From Chrysaora quinquecirrha (lineage: Eukaryota > Cnidaria > Scyphozoa > Semaeostomeae > Pelagiidae), in the NCBI GenBank assembly GCA_014526335.1, contig JACTAT010000022.1:998604-1062603 (forward strand): a DNA stretch of 64,000 bases. Direction: 5' to 3'. The translations under genes and the position numbers were made by a program. The notes beneath the pieces were generated by a model that was given only the letters and a program-made list of their open reading frames with translations, made no database searches and was not told where the DNA came from. Numbering within the stretch: position 1 is the stretch's first letter; the number at the start of each line of letters is the position of its first letter. Positions 18,512 through 30,500 of this stretch are shown here, one piece after another.

Positions 18512-21424
18512 TTATGGATCACATAGTCCGTCGGTTTGCCCATGTCCATGAAATACAAAATGCTGCAACACAAAGGGCAACGGTAACTTAAATACGTCAG
18601 CCATTCGTCCATTTTGAAACAGTCTCCTTATGGAAACGCGGCTGGAAATCAGCAGTGAAATCGGCTGATATGCAAATTCTTCCACTATCCGTATAGACTG
18701 TGCGATACGAGGATTAGAAAGCAAACGTTCGTTGAAATTAAAGTCAATGTGAGGAGAAGTGCCATTCAGTAGTAGATGATAAACTAATTCCTTTGCACCG
18801 TTTCTCGTCGCAAGGTAAAGCGGGCATAGTCTTTGGTCGAACGACGGCTTAATGTTAGCATCAATTCCAGCATTCAGCAAGACGCATTCGCATGCCAATG
18901 CCTTTTTATCAACTGCATGAGTACCCATACAAAGATACTGTAAGGCGTTATACTCATTGCCGCTTAATGCCGATAGAATGCCATTACCACCATGGGCTAG
19001 CATTATTCGCGTAATGATGCCACATTTTTCATCTTTGATGCAATATGAACAGGATACATCTCGGCACCGTTCATCAAATGCATCGCACCGTGCCTTAGTA
19101 ATACCTCCACGCAACGTTCGTGACCATGGAAACAGGCGATATGTAAACAATTGCTTCTTGAAACGATCTGGTCTCGATCTGGTGATGTGGACACAGGGAA
19201 ACAATCCACAATGTCTCCACGTTCCATTTCGTTATAGTATTGTAACAGAAGTTCAACGGTTTTGTCGTGGCCTTGTCTTGTTGCTAAGTGAAGTGCATTT
19301 TCACCTCTACCGTTGATCGCAAATGCGTCTGCCCCTGTTTGACAGAAAGATAAACTTTTTAAGTCTGAAAACATTGACCCTAAATAAATGAAAAATCTGT
19401 GTATAGCTGAGGTTGCGCTGAGTTCTTTTCGCAAAGAATAATTTACTGCGACTATTTATAGTAGCAGTGTGGTTCACGGTTTGCGTCTAGTCATATCCTA
19501 CTAGAAGTATCTTCGAGCGAAAAACGTCTACATAAAGGGGGGATTTATTTTGTAGCTTTATTTTTTTTTCTCTTTACAACCATGCAACCTTCGAGAAAGC
19601 ATCCAAACCTAGTTTGCCAGTTACAATTTTCATGTTCTTTCAGCTTCTGGCATTTTTGAAAGTCAAGTATTTCAGGTTCAACAACTGGAAATCGCTGAAG
19701 AACAAAAAAAATTAGTTCCCTCGTTGAAATCTCAAACTAGATTTTGTTGGTTATGTTACTGGTTTCTTTAAGTTGATTGGCGTTCAAACACAATACCAAT
19801 CTAGCGTCGCATTGCGGATTGGTTCTTTTTCGTCTCAGAAATGTTTATTTCCGCTATCTGTCTATTTCTGACACTTCATTTGCTAAGGATCGCCAGGATT
19901 TTGTAAAGAGGAGTGTCGGGAATACGAAAACACCTATAAGTGTTGCATATCTATAATGTTTCAGTTTTAGTCGCAAATTTAAAGGAATAAAAAGTAAATT
20001 AGCATATTTGAACATTAAAGTGCTGACATGAAACATTACCTGACGAGAGAAGAAGTTTCACGCAATCATAATGCCCTGCATGAGCTGCCTCGTGTAGCAA
20101 TGTAGATGCATGTTCTGGGCCTCCTTTGGCATTCACGTCGATACCTGCCTCGATTAGGTATTGCAAGCAATCTAGCTGTCCATTTGATGCAGCCATGTGA
20201 CCAGGTGTCCATTTTGCATCGTCAGTCGTTGCGAAGATATTGGAACCTGCACTGAAAGGAAAATGTTAAATCAGAAACGATGTTCTTAAACCAAAGACAC
20301 TAGAGAATAAATGGGGCAAAAGAAGAGAATTAAAGAATTAAAGGAGGGGAATCAGAGAAGTTTTTAGAGAAAGAGGGGAAAATCAGAGAGTTAGAGGTGA
20401 TAGAGAGAGAGAATTAGAAGCCTAGAGGAGTAAGTTGGTCTTAGAAAATTTGAAAACTATAGAACGCGAGGGGAAAGTTAGCCAACTAGAGAATTAAAAT
20501 TGCAGAATTCGAGAGCTAGAGAGTAATGCAGTATTAGAGAATTAGAGAACTAGAGGAGGAACGTGAAGAATTGAAGAACTAGAGCACTAGAGCGGCAAAT
20601 TGGAAATAGAGAACGATAAGGGACATTACAGCATAAGAACAAGAGGGGGAATTAGATAATTGGATAGCTTGAAGGGGAAATTAGAGACCGGAAATCAGAG
20701 AATTAGAGAACATACAGGGAATTAGAGAACTTGAAGGAAAAATTAGAGACGTAGAAAAACCGAGGGAAAATAAAGAACTAGAAGTTGAATAAGAGAAGCA
20801 GAAACTTAGGGTGTCAGATTAGAGAATCTTAGAAAAAGGGGAGGCAAAGGGGGAGCCACAAGTAGGTTTAGAGTATCGGAATTTTAAAACAGAAAAACCC
20901 TTCTTACTTGATTAACTCTTTCATGCATTCAAGATAGCCAAATCTTGCTGCTTCATGTATCGGATGCCATCCTCCGTGACGTGCGATTTTAATATTACCC
21001 CAGATGCCAATACCTCCTTAATGCACCCCAAATGACCATTATGTGACGCAAAATACAGTGGGGTACGATTGTCAAAATCGACAGCATTTACAGCTGCATT
21101 TTTAGAAAGCAAAAGCTTGGCACAGTCATCGTGTCCTTCAGCGCAGACAACATGTAGTGGCGTTAGCTGTTGAGCGTTTAGACTATTTATATTTGCACCA
21201 TGCTCTAGTTTCAAGTCTAAAAGCAATTTTAAAACTTTGCAGTGTCCCTGATTCGCCGCTTTGTGCAATAACGATGGTGCAAGATTAAAAAAGGCCTGTT
21301 CAGTTATCTTTCGCAAGCAAAATATTACGACTCTTGGGTCTCCAATCTGGACAGCATCGAACAGCTTCTGAACAGCTTGTGGAGCAGTGATATTTTCATC
21401 AAGTTCGTCCGCCATATTTGTCAT
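18512..21424 (-). CDS. Ankyrin-repeat and SOCS-box protein, two one-base frame breaks
   Basis: Three exons on the minus strand: 21424-20908, 20251-20040, 19334-18512, joined in phases 2 and 1. About ten ankyrin repeats are visible (TPLHVVCAEGHDDCAKLLL, HEAAHAGHYDCVKLLL, ALHLATRQGHDKTVELLL). The C-terminus reads as a SOCS box: a BC-box-like PISLLISSRVSIRRLF followed by LPLP, the Cullin-5-box signature. ASB proteins are substrate receptors of Elongin B/C-Cullin 5 ubiquitin ligases. Two breaks need one extra base each to restore an obvious reading: in the GGGG run at 20998-21001 and near 19015-19024. Protein similarity runs straight through both, so they are recent or technical. Start: ATG at 21424; a second ATG three codons in has the better context. 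ATG lies 143 bases from the SRPRA ATG. Confidence 0.85.
20320..20860. repeat. Purine-rich minisatellite in ASB intron 1
   Basis: Degenerate tandem units of the type AGAGAATTAGAGAACTAGAGG, almost free of pyrimidine runs on the + strand, filling most of the intron between ASB exons 1 and 2. Confidence 0.8.
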
Positions 21425-21567
21425 TGTCAATTTTTTTTTGTGACTGTTTTACATGAAGTACCAGATTACTTTGAAAGACAAAAGAAATCGTGGCCTAAGT
21501 TGACAGGAAGAAAAACAGCTGAAAACCGACGAACTCAAAAGTAGAAATAGTTTTCTGGCTATAAAAC
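21425..21567. promoter_or_regulatory. Shared 143-base divergent promoter region (ASB / SRPRA)
   Basis: The two start codons point away from each other with only 143 bases between them, so both 5' UTRs and core promoters must fit here. I see no TATA box in a convincing place. Function is inferred from spacing only. Confidence 0.55.
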
Positions 21568-24500
21568 ATGTTAGATTTCCTTACAATTTTCTCGAAAGGT
21601 GGAATAGTACTTTGGTACTTTCAAGGAACTGTTGGAAGTTTCACTACTCCCGTCAATGAGCTTATTCAAAGCGTAATTTTATCCGTGAGTGCAACATTTT
21701 TTTTAGGCCTAGGCATCCAGTATCTACATGGTTTTGGTTTTTGGTCTAGCAGCTAAACCTTATTAAGTTATTAATTAATTTTACGTTTTTTACAGGAAAA
21801 GGGAGGAGTAGGAAGTTTCACCCATGATCAGCTGGCTCTGAAATATAAGCTTGATAATGAATTTGAGCTCGTATTTGTTGTGAGTAGAGTAGATACCATA
21901 TATCTCTTTTTTACCATTGCTGATGATTGCAAGAAACAAACTTTTTGGTTCATCCGATGGTCACCGATCATTGAAAATACATGTTCTCATAAATTGCAAG
22001 CAGCATAAGGCAATGATTGCCGATGGTCTGCGATAGCCAGTTGCTAGGATCTCAGAAGTAGATATAAGCTATCAAGACCTCAATGCTGGCTGTGGCTGCC
22101 ATGGCTAGAGCTCAAAGGTTGACATGCCATGACTTTTTAATAGTGGTCCTGACAAGATAAACACCCAAAACCTAGGTATCATGACGCGAAGACCTTGACT
22201 ATTCAGCCACACTTCCTATCCATTCTGTTATTTCTCTACATCTTGTTTTTTTCTGTTAAATTCAATACAGAAATCTATCTATTCTTTATTGATAGGTTGC
22301 CTATCAGAAGAACCTACAGCTTGCCTATGTTGATAAGCTGTTAACGGATATTCAGATAGAGTTTAGAGACAAATACCGAGAATCACTGAGTCTTGGTTCA
22401 ACAGCTCCGTGTAATTTTGATGATGACTTTCAAAGGCTTCTCAAAGATGCAGAAGAACAACATAGAAATAAAAAAACTGTTATGAGAAGTTTTGAAGAAA
22501 CTAAAAAAGCCAAAAAAATTAGAGAAAATAAAGGTGAATTAGCCGTGCCTGTCAAGAAGGGACAAAAATCTGCAAAAAAGAACAAAGAGAAGAATAACGA
22601 AAATGAAGACAATAAAGAAAATATTCCTGGTATGTTAGTCAATATATATTTTTTTATTCAGCTATAAAATAGAGAACTGGTACTGGAGCATATCAAACTG
22701 TTCTCCTTGCATCAAAATGTTTGTTATATCCAGGGGTACAAGTCCATACAATATTCCGAGGGGTTTCACGAAGTAGGACTGATAGTAGAAGCCTAGGTGC
22801 AACCATCTAGAGGGATGCAAAATTTTTAAAAATTGGTAGCTAGAACCGCTCTGGTGGTCAGTTCAGGACTCTTTTACTGCAATTTGTGCAGCCCACTTTT
22901 GAAGAAAACAGAAAAAACAGAAGGCAAGTTTAGCCAATATTTAACTGAATCTCTTAATATAGAAGTTATTGCCCGAGGCCCGTAATTAACGAACAATGTA
23001 AAAAAAGTCCAGAAATGGCTGATGCCAATTGTCTGTGGTGTAGAGTTTGGGGTATCCACTGCTGGCAGCAGTATTGACTACCAATACATTGTACTGTAAT
23101 GAAGGATTGGTTGCAATCAGCAGAAAGTGGCCACACCTAGAGGCTTTGGGAAAAACTTTAAAATACCATCTCTAAATCTGCCTTGATTGACAGCTTTTCA
23201 CACCGGTTATTCAAAATTTTCCAAGGGCTCATGAGGTATCCAGAAGAACATAATCTTAAAAACAATGCTAAAGAAGCTCGTAAGGATAGCATGGATGGTT
23301 CTGGGATCAATTTTCAATTATTATCTCATGGGTGGGACGAAGTGCTTGAAATTACTGGAGGGTGTCACACCCCCTACACCCCTTATTATTTCTATCCCTC
23401 GTTATATCTTGTTTTGTACATTCCTTTTTCTTTTTCAATGATTATCTTCTTGCGTTGTACTTTTAGTCGCTGTGCCTGAACAAGTAAATGAGACAGAACA
23501 ACCTGTTGTTGAAGAAGCGAAAGAAGCTGAAAATGTTTGTAATGCAGCTGACGAACCAGATGCAAATGAAGAGGAAATGGAAATCATGAGAAGAAGAGAA
23601 TTATTAAAGAAAGGAATGTTAAAAGGAGGAAAGAAAAAAGCCACTGCAATTAAAACAGATAATATGTAAGTAATATAGGTTTATTGCATCGTTGTAAGCT
23701 CTCGCTGAAATGCCAAAACATGGAAATCTCGCTGGGTCTCTGATCATGCAGTCTAGGTTCGGATCCCAACTATTATGGTAATCCGTTCATATAGAAATAT
23801 ATCTTAGTGTTCATAATATTCATGCAAAATATGTTTCGAGCCGCATCTGGGTATAAATTCCGCCTTAGTTCATTGTTTCGGTCTTTTGCTGACGCTCATA
23901 CTCTGAGGAGTGTCAGACAAAAAAAGCTTTTAAGTATTCCCGAAAATTTTTCCGCTGTTTATCTCAATTTTGAAATATGTATCAGTATGTAATGTACTGA
24001 AGAAGGCTTAATATAGCCGAAACGCAAATAAGTCAAACGGGAAAAGATTCTTGGGCAGTATGATTCAGTCAGTTATTCGGCCATTTCATTTTGCTTTTTA
24101 GCTTAGTGGAAACGCCGTTGGCTCTCTAATCATGCAGTCCATGTTTGAATCCCATCTTTTGTAGAATGGCACTTTTTGAAAAATCTATCCCAGTGTTTAC
24201 CATTGATGTAAACACTTATTAAACTAGTCACATGCCAATTTTTACTTTTAAACCTATGGAGGTCTATGACCGTCTACGATTATCGCCAATCTTTTCTTTC
24301 ATCTTCAATCTACAATTTCACAGAAGTGTTTCCATGAGTCAGTGACTGTCTTTAGGATCAGATATCAATAGTAGCTGCCAATTAACTCGAGAATTAGATC
24401 CATTTTCGATCATATTTTGTGATCAATTTCAATTATTGATCCTAATGCAAGTTACACTTTCACCTTGTGCCTAGATTTTAGTAGAAATGATTTGCATGGT

Positions 24501-27500
24501 CCTTACGCTTGTCGATTACCAATAAAGAATAATTCTTATTTTGTAGCAAGTCTTCTCCATCTGCCAAGAAAGACAGAAAGAAAGAAGCAAGAATCTGGGA
24601 CAACAGTGGCACGGCAAAAGATCTTGCCACTTTGGATTTCAGTAGTAAATCTGGTGTGGAAGAGCCGGATAAAAATGATGCTGGAAAATCGGTAAGCTAT
24701 TTGCTAATCATTGGTATTGGAAATTATCTTCTCTTCTTCCTGCTTTATACCCTAGTCAAACGATCAAACATTGTTGGTCAAACATTTTAGATTTGCTTTA
24801 CAACAAGTGTTTGGCCGTTTACAATAAATGTCTGTTCTCTAATTATTCGATACCGCATCTTTCTGTTCTCTTTTTTAGAATGTTTTGGTTGGAACAATGC
24901 AGGGTGATCTGAAGTCGATTGATGTTGATTTTGACCTCACTGAAGAAGCTGAAGAAGTCGATGCAGAAGAAATAATCAAAGAAGATGCAAAGAAAAACAA
25001 GGAAAACAAAGAACAAGAAAAGTAAGTTTCAAGCTTTATTGTCGAGCTGAAATCCGCTTAACTTTATATCCTTAGTTGGCTAAATAAGCCAAAGCTGTCA
25101 ATAGAGTCCCTAAGTGTGCCGTCATCAAAAATCTATTTTTTAGAATTTTGAAATTTGCTCTTCATTTTGTGACAGAGCGTCAAAAATAATGCGTAAATGT
25201 GCAAAATCAGTCAAATTTATCAAACATTGGCTGAGATATGACTGCATTACCTGCATTGGCGGGAAGACCAATAAAATCAAATCAGAATCAAATAACAAGT
25301 CTAATAACGCTTCACACTGCAAGTTAAGCCGGTTTTTGTTGAACCAGTTTAATAAATGCTGCGTTGTGATATTCTTTAGATTCGAATCGATTTGATTGGT
25401 GGAAATCTAACATTGTTTAAATAAAGCTGGTTTAACCGTCTCAGTGTGAAAGCAGTATAAGTGGTCTTAATTGTAGTGGCCTGATTAATTACTTCGTCAA
25501 TTGATTGGTCAAATGTATTTCAGGTCTTCTGCATCTGGCAAAAGCCTTGGAGGTGGTTTTTTCTCTTTCTTCAAAGGACTTGCAGGCCAAAAAGCAATCA
25601 CAAAAGAAGCAATGTTACCAGTGTTGGATAAAATGAGAGAGCATTTGTGCTGTGAGTTATTTACAGATTTGATATGTATCTTCAAAATAAACCAGTACTC
25701 TTCCTAACCCTGGGACTTATTTCGCTTTCTTGACCCAAAAAAACCCTAAGTCTCCGGGTGCTTGGTAGAGTTTTGTTTACGACATATGCGAAATTGGGCG
25801 TTGTTAATCTTTTATTCGTACAATTATAAATTTAGTATAATGACTGAGGACGTGTTTTCGTATACCTTCTGTTTTCTGCAGACATCGACCGTTTTTGTAC
25901 CATCTTCTGAAAACGGCATGTTATGCAAGTCTCCAAAGAAAGCCCTATGTGCTCGATATTTGATCAAGCATTTATGTATGGAGCACAATTTCAACTTCAT
26001 TTTTTCTTCTTTTGTAGCTAAGAATGTGGCATCTGATATTGCTGAAAAGTTATGCGAATCTGTATCAACTAAACTTGAAGGAAAAGTCCTTGGAACTTTC
26101 ACTGGTTTGTTATAGCTTGATATTTTGATTTTCTGTCTTATTTGATGTGTTTAAGAATACTATCTCCTTTCGAAAGACTTCTCAGTTCTTTGTATTTGTC
26201 CCAACACTGGTCCTTATTCTCTTGTACCATACAGACGGGATAGTCTTGATCAATAGAGAGGGCTTTAGCAGCTTTTGAGCCTTTATATTCTTATAAACTA
26301 TATTCTTATAAGAAGAAATGTGAGTACCCAAAGACTATTGTATATATTGCGAGAAACAGTGGAAACATTCTTTTGACATACAATGCCGATTCGACTTCAT
26401 TTTCTGATTGGTGCATTTCGATCCGCATCTGGGTATCAATTCCACCTTAGTCGATCGTTTCGGTCTGTTTCTGACGTTTATACTCTGAGGAGTGTCAGAC
26501 CAAAAAAGCTTTTAAGTATGCTGAAAAATGTTTCCGCTGTTTCTCACAATTTTAAATATTGTACTACTTAAAGACTTGTATTTTTATTCTTCTTAGGTGT
26601 CGCATCTGCTGTTCGTGGTAGCATGGAAGAATCTCTTGTGAAGATTTTATCACCAAAAAAGAAAATTGATATTCTTCGTGATATTATGGAATCAAAAAGA
26701 AAAGGAAAACCTTATTCAATTGTCTTCTGTGGAGTCAATGGAGTTGGAAAATCTACTAATCTTGCAAAGGTTTATATTCATATACCTGTATATATATATT
26801 ATTATTTATGTTGAAGAAGACTCAACATAGCCGACACACAAAAAAGTAAAACAGGAGGAAAGCCAGGGTGTGACTTGGAGAGTTACCCGGAGGTTTCAGA
26901 TCTCTCTTTAATTGAGCTCTATAGCTCATTCGAAACGTCGTTGGCTCTCTGATCATGCAATCCAGGTTCGAAAAACCTATCCAAGTGTTCGCCATTCATG
27001 ACAAATATATGCTTTATAATACTTGTTAAGAGCTAGTAAACGAAGCAAGAGGCCAATCGTTCAAACACTGCTTGATAAGAAATTTCAAATGTTTAAAAAA
27101 CTGTTTATAGTTGGATAGTTTCAAATAACTTTTCCATGGCGAATTTGTTTTATACTGAATACAGCAATTGCACTTTCATTTATTTATCTTTCCTTGCTTC
27201 TTATTTTTGTAGATTTGTTTCTGGCTTCTTGAAAACAATCATCGTGTGATGATAGCAGCATGCGACACATTCCGATCTGGAGCTGTGGAACAATTGCGCA
27301 CGCATACACGTCATCTCAATTCACTTCATCCACCCCCTAATGCAAATGGCCCGCCACAAGCTGTATTGTATGATAAAGGTTATGGCAAAGATGCTGCTGG
27401 TGTTGCCATGGAAGCGATAAATCTCGGTCAGTCTTTGCTTTTTCTTTACGCATTAAATGCACGTATTTTATGTGAAAGTCTTTATAGGAAACCCAAACTC

Positions 27501-30500
27501 TGGAATAGTCAAAATTTAAGAAACTCAAGTACTGGAAAACTAAGAAACTTCATTTCAGTCGAAGAACTATTTTCTTTTATTTCCTGTTTTTCATTCCGTG
27601 TTGAAGGTGCTGTAGCGTCGTGACCTAATCCAGTTGGCTCGTGGTGTCAGAAGCTCAGCTTCGTCGGGATTCCCCGCGGGACTCTAGCCCCAGCTACGGC
27701 AGCATCACAGCCAGGGTCGAGGTCTCGATTAGTTAACCTACTACTGACATCCTAGCTACTGGAACTAAATACACCATTTCACCTTCACCATCTGCCGGAA
27801 AGTATTTTTATGATTCGAAGACAAATTAGAAATCCCGAAGCGTTGCAAAACGATTGATGAGTGGGCTTTAAACATCACTGAAACACAATTACTATATCGC
27901 CATTAAGCCTATTATAGATATTTGAGAAAGTCTTAAACTTTCAGTACTCAGAACAAGAAAATTTAAGCAATTTCCGCGCTGGACCAAAAAGTGTCCGATA
28001 AAAAAAAACTTTCAAGTACTATGCTCAATGATGGTTCCGTTGTTCATCGCAATTTTGGAGTATTGTACAACTAGCGGCAAGCAGTTGGTACAGAGGTCCA
28101 GAAAAATGGAAATTTTCTACTTCTGCTATTACATAGTCAACAATGGATTCTCGTAAGTCGAAGTCGACCCGACCAACCTAAGTAATCTTGTGACTGCGAT
28201 CAACTGTCCTGTAAGGTCTGACTAGTTTTCGACATGTCGACCCGGGGGATACTTAGTATATTTTGGGTACGGGTATGTGCCGCCCATATGGGTGGGTTTT
28301 TGGCCCTGAAATTCTCTAAACATGGGTATGATTTTAACCAAAACCCCTTAAAAGTGGCTGGCAAATTGAAGGAAAGTTGCAAGTTTAACTTAAACTAGTA
28401 CAATATCAAACAATTATAAAGTCTAGAAAGCCTCATTATTCTCATATTCCGCTTATTTTTACTCATAAAATAGGGTCTGTTTCTGTAAAGGTTTACATTA
28501 TAAGTGGGTGGGCGTGGGTTTCCGAAATCTGGGCGGCACATCCCCGTCCATTCATAAGTCATGTAACCTCCCGGGCATGTCGACAAGAGTTAGCAGCGCA
28601 GGCGTTAGTTCTGTCGTGTCGTAGGTCAAAAAAAGCCTGGCTTCAGAAATTTTTTGCACGCATTACTAGGAATAGATTTTCATACAACATATAAAGTGTG
28701 TGCTTTCATTATTCAAATAATTGGTACATCAAATCAGCATCTAAAGTAAATAATGTCTGCAAATTATCTTTTCTAGCTCAGCAGCAGAGAATCGACGTTG
28801 TTCTTGTTGACACTGCTGGTAGAATGCAAAATAATGAACCACTGATGCGCTCTCTTGCCAAGGTATGTAGAGAACTTCTCTCTAGTAGAATTAATCTTCA
28901 ATCTAGACTAAGCCCAACCTCGTCCCCAGGCCCCAAATCGAATTTCCTCGAATCTCAACCGTCAAATCGATTTGGGCCCTGGTACCGGCCACAAAATCTG
29001 CCAAAATACTGGCAATTTTGGCCTAGGCATAAAAACAAGATGTAGATTCCGAAAGCAGATGTTCTTAGAAAGGAAATGCAAAGAATTTCATTGATAACTG
29101 TAAGGCAAGATACAATATCTCATGTAGCATCATTTTTTGGATTTTATCGATGTTTTTTACATAGTTTTCAGCCTATTTTGGTTTGGAATTTTGAAGAAAC
29201 TGTGACGTCACTTAAAATTTCTATTGTTTGAACACCCAATCAAAATTGCGAATAGACAAGGCCGATACCAAGGTCGAATATGGACAGCGGAGTTTCACGT
29301 AGAGGCCTATTCCCTGGGGACGAGGTTGGACTAAGCCCCACAAGATGCCACTTTCCCTGATGGTTTTGTTGTTTAGATAACACTAACTAGCTCCATTATG
29401 AGTGAAGTAGGCCAATCGAATTGAATTTTTTATGCAAATGTTGTTGTGTACTAAAGGCGGCCGTTACTGTTTGCTATGCTGTATAAAAGAACCCAAATAC
29501 TTGAACTTCGCTTAACTCCAAAATCATTTCTCTGTTCAAATGAACACTGACATATCTTCCGGGTATTTGAAACGCACATTTAAAACGCTTCAGCTGAGCT
29601 TGTGATAAAATACTACCAGACTGTACACACAGTTGATTATCTCGTCCACTGTTGGCCAAGCTGTCACCAACTCTCACATCAAATGGGTTTAATCTGAATG
29701 CCCAACGTAAGTCCCACCTATTCTGTATTGCGACTGATTGGACGATAGCTGTTTTCTCTAAGTCCACTCTCCACCATGGGTTGATTTCATACTTTGTAAT
29801 TGCTGTTGTGGCATGAAATGGCTCAAATTTCCCGTCTACAGCGTTTTTCGCCAAAGTGTTTTTGTCATACGTCGTTGACTGTACCGCTGTCTTTCCAAGT
29901 GCAAGATTTTCAGTAGCTTCTACAATAAGAAAAATCCCCGTTAAGCAATTAAAAACTTTCTCTGATCATTTGTCATCAAAATGTCAAGTTCGATGCAAAC
30001 TGTAACAATACAGTTCTTGAGGCTAAGAGTAGAGGTAGTTATTGTTTTGCAAGCCCTGGTAAGCCGTCTTATATCCGAAAAATATTTTAAGATATCAAAT
30101 ACTAGGCTAAGTAGAGAGGGATCTTCTTAGAGATGGATCTTAGTAGAGAGGGAGTTTAAAAGAGAGGGATCTTGGCAGAGAGGGAACTCGATAGGGAGGG
30201 GTGGTAGTAGAGAGGGGGCTTTATGGAGAGGAATCTTAAGAAAGAAGGAGTTTGATAGAGAGGGATCTTAGTAGAGAGGTAGTTCAGTAGAGAGGTAGAA
30301 TGTGGGGTCGATTGTTGAGAGGGATCTTAGTAGAAAGAGGTCGTTCTGGAGAGGGATCTTAGCAGACAGTGGACTTAATAGATGCAGATCATAGTAAAGT
30401 GGTTTTCTAGAGAAGGGGCTTAACGGAAGGAGGCCTCGTGGAGAAAGGGCTCAAAAGGAGAGATATCTTAGTTGAGAGGGGTTTATAGAGAGCGATCTTA

